Of a stretch of 64,000 nucleotides of DNA, positions 24,315 through 34,054 are shown piece after piece. The stretch covers positions 22,181 to 86,180 of the forward strand of contig JBALWS010000005.1 in the NCBI GenBank assembly GCA_036960405.1, in the 5' to 3' direction. Origin of the DNA: Motiliproteus sp036960405 (GTDB taxonomy: Bacteria > Pseudomonadota > Gammaproteobacteria > Pseudomonadales > Balneatricaceae). The notes under the pieces are model-generated. The model was not told the DNA's origin and did no database searches. It saw nothing but the letters and a program-made list of their open reading frames with translations. Positions within the stretch are counted from its first letter, which is position 1; each line of letters begins with the position of its first letter. A program made the translations under genes and the position numbers.

Positions 24315-26300
24315 CTAGGCGGATTTAAAGGTGCTGGTGATACTGCTTAGGCTCGATACCATCTGCGAGAGATCATCGCTTATCTGTTCGGACTCGATCA
24401 CTCCCTGCTCGGTTTCAAGCAGCAGGGTCTCGATCTGATGCAGGCTGCTAGTAATTTGCTGGGCCGCGCTCTGCTGCTGACCTGTTCCCTGGGCGATCTG
24501 ATCGTTGCCTTCGGATATCTGGATCACCAATGCGGTAATCTGCAGCAAAGCTTGGTGGACCGTCTCCGCGGCTTGACGCGACTCACCGCTACGCGACGAC
24601 ATCGCGGTGATACTATCCACCGCCTGCTGGGTACTGCTTGATAGCTGTGCAAGCTGTTTCTCGACTTGTTGAGTCGACCCCTGGGTCTTGGCCGCCAGGG
24701 CTCTAACCTCATCGGCGACCACTGCAAACCCTCGACCCTGCTCACCGGCACGCGCCGCTTCGATCGCGGCGTTAAGCGCCAGTAAATTAGTCTGCTCGGC
24801 GATATCGCCGATCACCGACAACACCTGATGGATCTGCTCGGCAGCGTTGTTAAGTTGAGACATTTTCTCGCTGGCTTGAACCGCAGACTCACTGACGAGA
24901 TTGCTTGCCCGCAAGCTCGACTGCACCACAGGGGCGCAGTCATTGACCAAAGTACTGGCCTCATTGGCCGCTTGCTGGGTATGTTGCGCCGAGCCGGCCA
25001 TCGATTCACTTTGCGATTCCAATTCGGTCAGCGCTTGCTGAATCTGACCAATACCTTGTTTCAATTGGCCGGTATTCTGATGATCTCGGCGGCTGCTTTC
25101 GGTCATATGCTGACCGGCACCATTCAACAACTCAACTTGCTGATCGACCTGGGCAACCACCTGTTCGATATTGGCGGCAAAGCTATTGAAGTCTGCAGAG
25201 ATCTGGCCCAACTCATCTTTACCGTCGGCCTGCAAACGCAACCGCAAATCACCTTTACGGGAGATACCTCGCATCGCCTGGTACAGAGCAATAATACGCT
25301 TACCCAGCAGCTGCCGCGCCAGCATGCCTAATACTACTAACATGCCGACCATCACCAACATCAGGCTCAGTATTCGCTGCTGCACCGAGCCCAACACATC
25401 CTGGCGCTGGATTTGGGCTTGCTCGGTCTGGCTACCGACCTGTTTGGACTGTTCATCGACCTGTTGTAACTGAGCAGAGATCTGTTGCTGCCGTGCCACC
25501 AGTGATTGGCCTTGAGTGGTTATCTCGGCAACCCCCGCCAGCGCGGTGTTGGCATGCGCCGCCGCAGGGCCTTGCACCTTGGCCATCAGCAAGCCGATAC
25601 GATCCGTTTGCAACCCCTGATAGCGCTCTAGCCGAAGGCCGATACGGTGATCGGTCAGGTCGTACTTAATATAAGCTTTACGCAACCCCTTCACCGCACT
25701 TGCCAAAGAGCGATCAAAGCGCTTGAGTTTATCCTGCGCAGCTTGATCCAGACCGGCCAAGGCGATGATCGAGTCAAGCTTGCGAGCGCCCTGCTGCTGG
25801 GCCTGCTCTAGCTCTTTGAGCAGGTAATCGATCTTGAGTTTGTCGTTAAATACGCGTAGTTGCTTGTTCACCTCATCGGGCGTCAAGCCCTGTTTATCCA
25901 GGGTCTGACGTTGTTTATCCGATTGCGGTTTGACCGCGACTGGCAGTGCTGGATCCAGCACCCCCTCACTCAGAGTCTCGGCTAATTGCTTCTCATGCGA
26001 AGCAAATGCCATCACTTCGTTAAGAAGCCGAAAGCCTTTGCTTTCCAGAGCATTGATCGCTTGCTCGTAGGCGGTTCCCAATTCGGTGTAGCGATGCAGC
26101 AGCTGCTGGGTTTCAGCGATCGATTCGCTACGCTGCTGTTCCAAGCCAGCACGCTGCTGGGCCAATTCAATATCATGTTTGATCAACACCTCAAGCGAGG
26201 CATTGGCCTGAAAGATCAACCACCCAAAAATCAGCAAGACCGATAACACCAGCGTGGCAATTAGTATCCCCAAGCGCTTGAGTCCAAGATCCTTCAACAT
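24315..26300 (-). CDS. Methyl-accepting chemotaxis protein
   Basis: A 661-residue chemoreceptor. TM1 (about 12-31), a long periplasmic helical domain (about 32-310, rich in Gln and Leu, possibly a helical-bimodular-type sensor), TM2 (about 313-332), HAMP (about 333-388) and a cytoplasmic coiled coil. The tip signature IAEQTNLLALNAAIEAARAGEQGRGFAVVADEVRALA is essentially invariant. There is no C-terminal CheR-binding pentapeptide. The ligand is unknown. It is a single gene, divergent from ppx. Confidence 0.9.
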   Translation of the reverse strand: MLKDLGLKRLGILIATLVLSVLLIFGWLIFQANASLEVLIKHDIELAQQRAGLEQQRSESIAETQQLLHRYTELGTAYEQAINALESKGFRLLNEVMAFASHEKQLAETLSEGVLDPALPVAVKPQSDKQRQTLDKQGLTPDEVNKQLRVFNDKLKIDYLLKELEQAQQQGARKLDSIIALAGLDQAAQDKLKRFDRSLASAVKGLRKAYIKYDLTDHRIGLRLERYQGLQTDRIGLLMAKVQGPAAAHANTALAGVAEITTQGQSLVARQQQISAQLQQVDEQSKQVGSQTEQAQIQRQDVLGSVQQRILSLMLVMVGMLVVLGMLARQLLGKRIIALYQAMRGISRKGDLRLRLQADGKDELGQISADFNSFAANIEQVVAQVDQQVELLNGAGQHMTESSRRDHQNTGQLKQGIGQIQQALTELESQSESMAGSAQHTQQAANEASTLVNDCAPVVQSSLRASNLVSESAVQASEKMSQLNNAAEQIHQVLSVIGDIAEQTNLLALNAAIEAARAGEQGRGFAVVADEVRALAAKTQGSTQQVEKQLAQLSSSTQQAVDSITAMSSRSGESRQAAETVHQALLQITALVIQISEGNDQIAQGTGQQQSAAQQITSSLHQIETLLLETEQGVIESEQISDDLSQMVSSLSSITSTFKSA

Positions 26301-26580
26301 GACGTCAACTCCATAAATGACATGCCGACGATACTAACAGCTTCGATGGTAGCTACAACCGCCTTCTCCAATATTCGTATGTGCTTATATTGATTAGAAA
26401 AACTGATAATAAAACTGTGGTATTTTTTCCGATACGCTAGGCTATTGAAGTGGCGATAAAAACAGCGATTCATCGGCTCGGTCTATTCCTATAACACGCA
26501 CTTGATGAGCCGTAATCACCCATAATTAATGTCACAAAATGTTGTAGACAGACTCTTTGACAGCACAGGATCATGCCCAC

Positions 26581-28113
26581 ATGCAGGATACCCCTCCCCT
26601 CGCATCACGTACTCTCGAAGGCAGCGGCGAACTCGATAACCTTTCGACCCAATATGCGGCGATTGATCTGGGGTCGAACAGCTTTCATCTGATCGTCGCC
26701 CGGCTGGTACAGGACGAGTTGCAACCGATCGATAGGATGGGAGAAAAGGTGCAGCTAGCAGCAGGACTCGATCCACACCACCAGCTGAGCGAGCAAGCCC
26801 AGGCGCGCGGCATGGCCTGCCTGGAACGATTGGCCCAGCGCATTGCCGGCATCCCCCGCGAACAGGTCCGCATCGTAGGCACCAACACCCTGCGCGCCGC
26901 CTACAACCGGATGGCGTTTATCGAACCCGCTGAAGCGCTGCTGGAGTGCCCAGTCGAGATCATCTCCGGCAGAGAAGAGGCACGGCTGGTCTATCTAGGT
27001 GTAGCTCACTCGCAAGCCGACGATGTCGATAGACGCCTGGTGATCGATATTGGTGGCGGCAGCACCGAGCTGATCATCGGCGAACGCTTTTCACCGATCG
27101 AACTCGAAAGCCTGCACATGGGCTGCGTCTCCTACACCCAGCGTTACTTCGCCAACGGCAAACTCACCCCAAAAAACTTCAAAAAAGCGATCAACGCTGC
27201 CCAGCTCGAACTGCTGAGCATCCGTAAACGTTACCGTAAGATCGGCTGGCAGGACGCGATCGGCTCTTCGGGCACTGCCAAAGCGCTGCTGCGATTGTGC
27301 CAATTCGACCCAACCGGACCGCAGCATCTATCCCTGCTCAATCTGTACAAGTTAAAAGAGATATTGCTCGAATTTGGCAGTGTCGAGGCGATTGAGTTCG
27401 AGCAGCTCAAACCCGAGCGCGCTCGCGTGCTACCCGGCGGGCTAGCCATCTTGATTGCGGTGTTCGAATCGCTGCAGATCGATACCCTGCGCTTCTCCGA
27501 CGGAGCACTGCGCGAAGGCTTGCTGTACGACATGGTCGGCCGTCGCCAGCACGAAGATGTGCGCGAGCGGACCATCAATGCATTAATGCAGCGTTATCAC
27601 ATCGATACCGAACACGCCGAATCGGTCGAGCAAACCGCCTTGGCATGCCTCGAGCAAACGCCGTTTTCCAGCGACAAATACCGCCACCTGATCAGCTGGG
27701 CAGCGCGCCTGCACGAGATCGGTTTATCGATCTCGCATAGCCAGTTCCAAAAGCATGGCGCCTATCTTGTCGAACACTCCGATCTGATGGGTTTCAGCCA
27801 AAGCGAACAGTTACAGTTGGCGCTGCTGGTTCGCGGTCACCGGCGAAAACTGCCGCTAGTCGAGTTGGAAGCGTTCAGACCGATGCGGCGTCAGGTATTG
27901 CTGGCGTTGTGCATGGTGCTGCGATTGGCGGTGCTGCTCAACCAAAGCCGCTTGGCCGAGCAGGTACCGCAGTTGAAACTCCAATACAAAGAGGAGCAAC
28001 TCAAATTGATATTTCCGATCGCTTGGCTCGACGATCATCCACTGACGCTAACCAAACTAGAACAAGAGGCCGAGTATCTTGACGCGGTCGATTACAGGCT
28101 GAAGTTCAAATAG
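26581..28113 (+). CDS. ppx: Exopolyphosphatase
   Basis: A 510-residue Ppx/GppA-family enzyme that removes terminal phosphates from polyphosphate. The actin-like ATPase-fold motifs AAIDLGSNSFHLIVAR (about 26-41) and VIDIGGGSTELIIG (about 156-169) are intact, and the C-terminal half has the HD-like domain. Length matches E. coli Ppx (513). The ATG at 26581 has AGGA upstream; a TTG eight codons earlier is less likely. Polyphosphate kinase lies 10 kb away rather than adjacent. The 26301-26580 divergent spacer shows no strong motif. Confidence 0.9.
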   Translation: MQDTPPLASRTLEGSGELDNLSTQYAAIDLGSNSFHLIVARLVQDELQPIDRMGEKVQLAAGLDPHHQLSEQAQARGMACLERLAQRIAGIPREQVRIVGTNTLRAAYNRMAFIEPAEALLECPVEIISGREEARLVYLGVAHSQADDVDRRLVIDIGGGSTELIIGERFSPIELESLHMGCVSYTQRYFANGKLTPKNFKKAINAAQLELLSIRKRYRKIGWQDAIGSSGTAKALLRLCQFDPTGPQHLSLLNLYKLKEILLEFGSVEAIEFEQLKPERARVLPGGLAILIAVFESLQIDTLRFSDGALREGLLYDMVGRRQHEDVRERTINALMQRYHIDTEHAESVEQTALACLEQTPFSSDKYRHLISWAARLHEIGLSISHSQFQKHGAYLVEHSDLMGFSQSEQLQLALLVRGHRRKLPLVELEAFRPMRRQVLLALCMVLRLAVLLNQSRLAEQVPQLKLQYKEEQLKLIFPIAWLDDHPLTLTKLEQEAEYLDAVDYRLKFK

Positions 28114-28129
28114 CCTTTAACCGCTGCTT

Positions 28130-28411
28130 TTATCCGCTATTCTTGAGCCAAAACACCACCACCGAGGTGGTCTCTTCAAAGCGCTCGATATGCGCTGCAT
28201 TTGCCGGCACATGGAACCAATCGCCTTTGCGGTATGCACGCTCTTCACCTTCAACCGTCAACAACAAGCAACCTTCGGTGATGGTGCCGTAATTGGTTGT
28301 ATCGTGGGTATGTTCGGCAACTGTACAGGGCTCGCGGGTGCCAAAACTGACATCGCAATGATCAGTTTCAACTTTGGCAAGTTTGCGAATCTCTTCGGGG
28401 AGGTGTGCCAT
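28130..28411 (-). CDS. Small cupin-domain protein
   Basis: A 93-residue single-domain cupin. The first motif (CTVAEHTHDTTNYGTITEG, about 29-47) supplies HxH and a distal Glu-like position, and the second (WFHVPANAAHIERF, about 66-79) the last His, so a metal can be bound. It lies 30 bp after norF on the same strand and may be the last gene of the nor operon. Similar one-domain cupins are found in denitrification loci, but no activity can be assigned. Confidence 0.72.
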   Translation of the reverse strand: MAHLPEEIRKLAKVETDHCDVSFGTREPCTVAEHTHDTTNYGTITEGCLLLTVEGEERAYRKGDWFHVPANAAHIERFEETTSVVVFWLKNSG

Positions 28412-28441
28412 TAATCTACTTCTCGTTAAGGTTAAAAAATA

Positions 28442-28759
28442 TCACAACGTAGTCAAACGCCGCAGTGGTTCGGGAAATATCAACGCCAACGCGATCAGCA
28501 CCGGCAATACGTAAAAGTAAGCCAGCATCATGCCACGGATCAACGGCGGCGCGTGGCGCAGCCCCATCAAGCGATCAACCACCAACTGGCCTTTAATCGC
28601 GACCACCAGGCAGACCACGATCACGACCCCTGCGGTCGGGTCGATCGATTCGGCGATCAGTGCCGAGCCCAGAGTCAGTACGATCAATACCATCCAGGCG
28701 CGTCGCAGCAACTTATCACCCATTACACTGTTTTCATCGTTCATAACGTCTTGATCCAT
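28442..28759 (-). CDS. norF: NorF-like membrane protein (cytochrome c oxidase subunit IV-like)
   Basis: A 105-residue protein with three predicted helices (about 20-39, 43-62, 77-98), the size and topology of NorF/bacterial subunit IV-like proteins. It follows norE by 7 bp. In characterised nor clusters NorE and NorF are accessory and improve NO reductase activity. Assignment rests on length, topology and position. Confidence 0.7.
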   Translation of the reverse strand: MDQDVMNDENSVMGDKLLRRAWMVLIVLTLGSALIAESIDPTAGVVIVVCLVVAIKGQLVVDRLMGLRHAPPLIRGMMLAYFYVLPVLIALALIFPEPLRRLTTL

Positions 28760-28766
28760 AACTGCG

Positions 28767-29390
28767 CTACCTCATCACGTACAGCAGAGGGAAGATGATG
28801 ATCCAAACCAGATCGATCATATGCCAGTAACAGGCGGCGCCTTCGAGCCCTTCGTGTTCGGCCGGGGTGAAGTGGCCCCAATAGGTCCGCAACCCGGCCC
28901 AGCCGATCGCGCACATCCCCACCAACACATGCAGCAAGTGGTTAAAGGTCAGGTAGTAATACAGGCTATAAAACGCATCGGTACGGACATCGAGCCCGGA
29001 GGCGTGATTCCACTGGTACTCCCAGGCTTTGACGGCGCAATACCCGAGGCCACATCCGATGGTCGCACCGAGCCAGCGTAGGCAACGGTTAACCTGCCCG
29101 ATCCGTATCGCCGCCATCGATCGGGCGACGCAATAACTGCTGCTGATCAGCAGCAACGTATTGATCACACCCGCCCAGGTATTGAGTTTGGTCGGTCCCT
29201 CGGCGAACAGCTCCGGGTTATGGCTACGCACCACCAGAAACACCAGAAAGAACAGCGCGAACTCGGAAACTTCGGCCCAGATCAGAATCCACACCGCAAT
29301 GTTTGCCGGGGACTGCTTGGCCGCAGACTGACTGGCGAGGGAGCCACCCAGCTCAGGCTCGCTAGTAATAGCAGCGGGACTATCAGCCAT
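28767..29390 (-). CDS. norE: NorE, cytochrome c oxidase subunit III-like protein
   Basis: A 207-residue subunit III-like membrane protein with about five helices. The segment FNHLLHVLVGMCAIGWAGLRTYWG and the terminal CYWHMIDLVWIIIFPLLYVM are typical of the family. Its start overlaps the norQ stop by one base (TAATG). NorE is accessory to the NorCB reductase. It lacks any catalytic metal site, as expected of subunit III. Confidence 0.85.
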   Translation of the reverse strand: MADSPAAITSEPELGGSLASQSAAKQSPANIAVWILIWAEVSEFALFFLVFLVVRSHNPELFAEGPTKLNTWAGVINTLLLISSSYCVARSMAAIRIGQVNRCLRWLGATIGCGLGYCAVKAWEYQWNHASGLDVRTDAFYSLYYYLTFNHLLHVLVGMCAIGWAGLRTYWGHFTPAEHEGLEGAACYWHMIDLVWIIIFPLLYVMR

Positions 29391-30169
29391 TAAAAGTGAC
29401 CTTGAATCAAACGATCGATCGCCGCAAGGGTCTCGCTATCGTCGGTTAGCGGCTGCGCCATACAGACCTGGCAGGCTTCAACAGCGGGCAGGCCCGAGCG
29501 GATCATCAACGCGGTGTAGATCAGCAACCGGGTCGAGGCAGCCTCTTCCAGATCGTGGTCCTTGAGGCGGCGTAGATCATTGGCCAGCGTCACCAACTGC
29601 TGTACCGTCTGCTTATCGAGCCCCGATTCCTGACAGACGATCACCACCTCCTGTTCAGGTGATGGGTATTCGAAACTCAACGCCACGAAGCGCTGCCGGG
29701 TGCTGGGCTTCAAGCCCTTCATCAGATTTTGATAGCCGGGGTTGTAAGAGATCACCAACATGAAATCGGGGTGCGCTTTGATCAGCTCGCCAGTACGTTC
29801 GATCGGTAATAGCCGGCGATGATCCGACAGCGGATGCAGCACCACTGTAGTATCCTTGCGCGCTTCCACCACCTCATCGAGATAACAGATGCCGCCTTCG
29901 CGTACCGCCCGCGTCAACGGGCCATCCTGCCAATACGTGCCGTCTGCGCCGATTAGATGGCGCCCAACCAGATCGGCGGCGGTTAGATCATCGTGGCAGG
30001 CGATGGTATGCACCGAGCGGCCCAATTGTTCGGCCATATGTTCGACAAAACGGGTCTTACCGCAGCCGGTAGGACCTTTTATCAGCACCGGTAAGCAATT
30101 GGCTGCCGCCGCCTTAAATATTTCAATCTCGCGCCCTTGTGGCAGGTAATGGTTTTCGGTGGACATCAT
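29390..30169 (-). CDS. norQ: NorQ/CbbQ-type MoxR AAA+ ATPase
   Basis: A 259-residue AAA+ ATPase. Walker A GPTGCGKT (about 33-40), Walker B ICYLDEV (about 94-100) and sensor-1 ISYNPGYQN (about 140-148) are intact. NorQ and the VWA protein NorD act together to mature NO reductase, probably by metal insertion. Two adjacent ATGs (30169, 30166) share the AGGAACCT ribosome site. It sits 24 bp after norD and overlaps norE. Confidence 0.92.
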   Translation of the reverse strand: MMSTENHYLPQGREIEIFKAAAANCLPVLIKGPTGCGKTRFVEHMAEQLGRSVHTIACHDDLTAADLVGRHLIGADGTYWQDGPLTRAVREGGICYLDEVVEARKDTTVVLHPLSDHRRLLPIERTGELIKAHPDFMLVISYNPGYQNLMKGLKPSTRQRFVALSFEYPSPEQEVVIVCQESGLDKQTVQQLVTLANDLRRLKDHDLEEAASTRLLIYTALMIRSGLPAVEACQVCMAQPLTDDSETLAAIDRLIQGHF

Positions 30170-30193
30170 AGGTTCCTCGATACAAGCAGCGGG

Positions 30194-32020
30194 TTATGCA
30201 CTCGTGCCAGTCAGATTGAGATAGAGTCGGGGCAGCAGCACCGGCAGTCGAGCCAGGTCACTGATGACGGCAAAGCCTTGATCACCAAACAGATACGGCA
30301 GGTAGTCGTTACCCTGTTCATCGATGGTGACGCAGAACGGCTGCAGTCCAGCCTGCTTGGCCTCCAGCACCGCCCGGCGGGTATCTTCGACACCATAGCG
30401 CCCTTCGTAGCGATCGATATCGTTAGGTTTGCCGTCCGACAGGATTAACAGCAACCGCTGCTGCGCCTTTTGCTGCTGCAAGATCGCGGTGGATTGACGA
30501 ATAGCCGCGCCCATGCGGGTATAAAAGCCCGGCTTAACCGCCAGGATGCGACCCCGGGCTTCATCGCCGTAGGGTTCGTTAAAGTTTTTCAGCAGCTGGT
30601 AGCGTACCTGCTTGTTTTTGACCGACGAGAAACCGTAGATCGCGAACGGATCCCGGGTGCCCGATAACGCCTCGGCAAACAGCAGCATCGAATCGCGAAT
30701 CAGGTCGATCACCCGTTGATTGCCGTTGATCCCCGCATCGGTCGACATCGACAAGTCGGCCAACAACAGACAGGCCAGGTCACGATGTGGCTGGTTGCGA
30801 TCCAGATAGAAATCCTGCGAGGTCTGGTTTTGTGATGGCTGGGTTTTAAAATCCATCCAGGCGTCCAGATCGATCTCGTCCCCTTGCGGCTGCCGTTTTT
30901 GGATTCGCAACTCGGGGCGCAACATACTAAAGCGGTTTTTCAGCGCCCGGGCTTGCGCTCGCAGCGATTCGGGTACCGCGGCGGGTAACGCGTCATCGGC
31001 CAGCATTGGCTGCAACAAGCAGTAATCTTCGATCAACGCCTGCTTGCGATAATCCCATTCCGGCAACAAAATCCCCTCGCCAACCGGCAGATCATCGTGT
31101 TGTGGCGAGGGCAGATCCATATCGAATTTTATCCCTGACGACCCCGCCCGGCGCTGCTGCGACAGGCTGATAATATCCAGATCTTCGGCAACGCCATTCA
31201 GGTCCTGATCCAGGTCCTCCTCCTGGGGCCGATCCAACGATACTTTCTCGGTCCAGCTGAACAGGCATTCCAATTTGAACACCAGCAGGCCGTCGGTCTC
31301 TTTACTGTCATCGATACGTTCGGCCTGCTTGCGGCTGCCTGGCAGGGTTTCGCTGGCCTTATTGCCATCGCCCTGATCATCCAGATCATCCTCGGAAGCC
31401 ACGCCCAACAGCTGTAACGGGGCCGGATAGATCCACAGCAGTACCGGCAAGGGATCGCCCTTGGCACGGGGCAGAAAGGCAACACTGCCTGGGTCGCGAA
31501 TCGCCTGCTGTATCGCAGCTTCTCGCTCGCGCTCGGCGCCTTTGAGGCTCTCTAATAGGGGGCGGGTGATCAGTGTTGCGGCGGCCAGTCGATGGTAACC
31601 TTCGGCCAAGCCCGGGCGCTTTTTCAACAGCGCCAGCGTGGCCTGTTGATTATCTATGAACCAATGGCGAACAGTAGGTTGTTGAGCCGCCATCGCAGTC
31701 AACCAGAAATACAGCGATTCGTTCAGCTGAGGATCGTCAAAACAGGCCAGCGACAGTGGTAACCGCAGACTGCGTTCGTCCTGCCAACACACAGGGAAGC
31801 GACGATGACTACCCGCCACCCGCTGCGCTAGCTTGCGTCGGGTGCTAAAACTGCGTGGCTCAGCTCCCTCTACGCTCTTTCCTGGCTCCCCTCCCAACGC
31901 ACGGAAATAGGTCGCCAACTGCGTTTGTAGACCGACCAACTCGACCCGCGCCTCGACAAAATCGGTCCGACTCTGGCGGGTAATCAGCTTGTGCCAAATT
32001 TCACCAACAAACTCTTCCAT
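30194..32020 (-). CDS. norD: NorD, VWA-domain maturation protein of NO reductase
   Basis: A 608-residue cytoplasmic protein ending in a von Willebrand A domain (about 410-600). The MIDAS motif is LLLADLSMSTDAGI (DxSxS) with downstream LSDGKPND. The long N-terminal region is helical with acidic linkers. NorD partners the NorQ ATPase in assembling active NorCB. It is separated from norB by 146 bp with a strong hairpin, then tightly followed by norQ. Confidence 0.9.
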   Translation of the reverse strand: MEEFVGEIWHKLITRQSRTDFVEARVELVGLQTQLATYFRALGGEPGKSVEGAEPRSFSTRRKLAQRVAGSHRRFPVCWQDERSLRLPLSLACFDDPQLNESLYFWLTAMAAQQPTVRHWFIDNQQATLALLKKRPGLAEGYHRLAAATLITRPLLESLKGAEREREAAIQQAIRDPGSVAFLPRAKGDPLPVLLWIYPAPLQLLGVASEDDLDDQGDGNKASETLPGSRKQAERIDDSKETDGLLVFKLECLFSWTEKVSLDRPQEEDLDQDLNGVAEDLDIISLSQQRRAGSSGIKFDMDLPSPQHDDLPVGEGILLPEWDYRKQALIEDYCLLQPMLADDALPAAVPESLRAQARALKNRFSMLRPELRIQKRQPQGDEIDLDAWMDFKTQPSQNQTSQDFYLDRNQPHRDLACLLLADLSMSTDAGINGNQRVIDLIRDSMLLFAEALSGTRDPFAIYGFSSVKNKQVRYQLLKNFNEPYGDEARGRILAVKPGFYTRMGAAIRQSTAILQQQKAQQRLLLILSDGKPNDIDRYEGRYGVEDTRRAVLEAKQAGLQPFCVTIDEQGNDYLPYLFGDQGFAVISDLARLPVLLPRLYLNLTGTSA

Positions 32021-32134
32021 CGCTGCCTCACTTGATATTCGATGCGATGCCGATCAGCTCTGCACACTCAACTGCTTTTGTTCAGCAGATTATTAACAGT
32101 GTGCAGAGCGGATAGGACCACGAGGTTGATAAAG

Positions 32135-32154
32135 AGGGGCCGCGAACGGCCCCT
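32135..32154 (-). terminator. Hairpin between norB and norD (UUCG-type loop)
   Basis: An 8-bp GC stem AGGGGCCG/CGGCCCCT closes a 4-nt loop that reads TTCG on the minus strand and is followed by CTTTATC. It lies 13 bp beyond the norB stop. It probably terminates part of the norCB transcripts and protects their 3' ends, giving more NorCB than NorDQEF. Confidence 0.7.
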
Positions 32155-32166
32155 TGCGATCAGTGC

Positions 32167-33597
32167 TTAGCTGCAGCTACCACAGCAAACACCAGGGACT
32201 TCCTTACTAGAGGACTCCGCAATTGCCGCTTTACTGCCGACAAAGAAACTAGCCAGATAAGCCACCAGACCGGCCAGGAACGTCAGACCAAAGCACAATC
32301 TTACCCAGTAGAACGGCACCAGTTTGGCTTGAGTCATCATGAAGCTCAGCGCTTCGCTGTCATCTGGCAGACGCTGCAACGCCACCTGATAAGCACCGGC
32401 TACGGTCAGCGCCAAGGTGATGCCGAGCATGCTCAGACACATCGCCCAGAAGCCAAAGCGCTCGACTTTCTGCGCCGAGGCCGGGTTACCCTGCGGACGA
32501 CCGCGCATGATCGGCATGGCGTAGGAGATGATGGTCATCACGATCATCGCGTAGGCACCAAAGAACGCCAGGTGACCGTGTGCGGCAGTGATCTGCGAGC
32601 CGTGGGTGTAGTAGTTGACCGGAGCCAGAGTATGGATAAAGCCCCACACACCCGCGCCTAGAAAGGCCATGACGGCGGTACCCAGTGCCCAGGTGATAGC
32701 AATCTTGTTGCCGTGCTCGATCCGACGCCCCTGCACCATGCGGAAGGCGAACACCACCATCATGAAGAACGGAATGGGTTCCAGTGCGGAAAACACCGAG
32801 CCCAACCACAGCCAGTACTCGGGCTGACCGATCCAGAAGAAGTGGTGGCCCATACCGATCAGGCCTGAAATCAGCGCCATGGCGATGATCACGTACAACC
32901 ACTTCTCGATCACTTCACGGTCGACACCGGTGACCTTGATCAGTGTGAACGCCAGAATCGCCCCCAGGATCAGCTCCCATACGCCCTCGACCCACATATG
33001 CACCACAAACCACCAGAAGTACTTATCCAGGATCAGGTTGTCCGGGTTGTAGAACGAGAACAGGAAGAACACCGCCAAGCCAACCAGGCCGGTAATCAAC
33101 ACCATGTTAATTACCGTCTTACGCCCTTTAAGGATGGTCATGCCGATATTGAAGATAAAGCCCAGCACCACGATCACGATGCCGATCTTGGTGATGGTCG
33201 GTTGCTCCAGAAACTCCCGCCCCATGGTGGGTAGCAGTTCGTTGTAGGTGAGCTCGGCCAACTTGGCATAAGGCACCAGCAGATACCCGAGGATGGTGGC
33301 AACGCCAGCACCGGCAAACACCCAAAACATGATTTTCGCCAACAGCGGGCTGTGCAGCTCGGTGTCGCTCTCTTCAGGTACCAGGTAGTAAGACGCCCCC
33401 ATAAAGCCGAACAACAGCCACACGATCAACAGATTGGTGTGGACCATCCGCGCCACGTTAAAAGGGATATAGGGAAACAGAAAGTCCCCGACGATATATT
33501 GCAGGCCCATGATCAGGCCAAACAGGATCTGTCCAACGAACAGCACCAGAGCGAAGATAAAATACGGCATCGCCACCGCTTGTGATTGAAATTTCAT
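32167..33597 (-). CDS. norB: Nitric oxide reductase large subunit (cNor)
   Basis: A 476-residue haem-copper oxidase-fold protein with about 12 transmembrane helices that reduces 2 NO to N2O. Histidines for the low-spin and binuclear haems are visible in ARMVHTNLL (about 45), WWFVVHMWVEGVWE (with the Glu of the iron centre), and GMGHHFFWIG. There is no fused cytochrome domain, so it depends on NorC. I chose the ATG at 33597, preceded by GGGGATACCG and 10 bp after norC; an upstream frame extension overlaps norC. The C-terminus is unusual: the last eight residues contain three cysteines (CCGSCS). Confidence 0.95.
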   Translation of the reverse strand: MKFQSQAVAMPYFIFALVLFVGQILFGLIMGLQYIVGDFLFPYIPFNVARMVHTNLLIVWLLFGFMGASYYLVPEESDTELHSPLLAKIMFWVFAGAGVATILGYLLVPYAKLAELTYNELLPTMGREFLEQPTITKIGIVIVVLGFIFNIGMTILKGRKTVINMVLITGLVGLAVFFLFSFYNPDNLILDKYFWWFVVHMWVEGVWELILGAILAFTLIKVTGVDREVIEKWLYVIIAMALISGLIGMGHHFFWIGQPEYWLWLGSVFSALEPIPFFMMVVFAFRMVQGRRIEHGNKIAITWALGTAVMAFLGAGVWGFIHTLAPVNYYTHGSQITAAHGHLAFFGAYAMIVMTIISYAMPIMRGRPQGNPASAQKVERFGFWAMCLSMLGITLALTVAGAYQVALQRLPDDSEALSFMMTQAKLVPFYWVRLCFGLTFLAGLVAYLASFFVGSKAAIAESSSKEVPGVCCGSCS

Positions 33598-33607
33598 CGG
33601 TATCCCC

Positions 33608-34054
33608 TTATCCCTGCTTATTCGGTGGCCAGCCATTGTCATCAACCCGACTGGTCCAGATCAGGAAATTTGCCAAATCGTCCACATCCTCATTACTGAG
33701 GTTGAACTGCGGCATTTTACGGCGACCTTCGGTGGGCAGCGGTTGCATCGCCATCCAGGCTTGCATGAACTGTTTGAAAGTCTGCTCACTGCCCTGTCCG
33801 TAGCGGTCGTAGACGTTGGCCAGCTCGGGGGCGAAGTAAGCGCCCTCCCCCATCAAGCTGTGACAGCCGATGCAGTTGTTGTTTTCCCACAGCTCCTTGC
33901 CGTGCGCGACCGATGGGGTGATGTTCTCCCGATGGTCTCGTTCGGGTAGCCGGGCCATGGTATCTACGGTCAAGCCCACCAGCAGCAGCAGGAAGAAAAA
34001 ACCCCCGCCGTAATAGATATTGCGTGCCGTACTCTTGTTAAAACTATCTGCCAT
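33608..34054 (-). CDS. norC: Nitric oxide reductase cytochrome c subunit
   Basis: A 148-residue membrane-anchored monohaem cytochrome. One N-terminal helix (about 14-32) anchors the periplasmic domain. The haem c motif is CIGCH (about 61-65) and the axial methionine is in KMPQF (about 113). It passes electrons to NorB. It is the first gene of the nor operon, under a sigma-54 promoter 112-127 bp upstream. Confidence 0.95.
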   Translation of the reverse strand: MADSFNKSTARNIYYGGGFFFLLLLVGLTVDTMARLPERDHRENITPSVAHGKELWENNNCIGCHSLMGEGAYFAPELANVYDRYGQGSEQTFKQFMQAWMAMQPLPTEGRRKMPQFNLSNEDVDDLANFLIWTSRVDDNGWPPNKQG

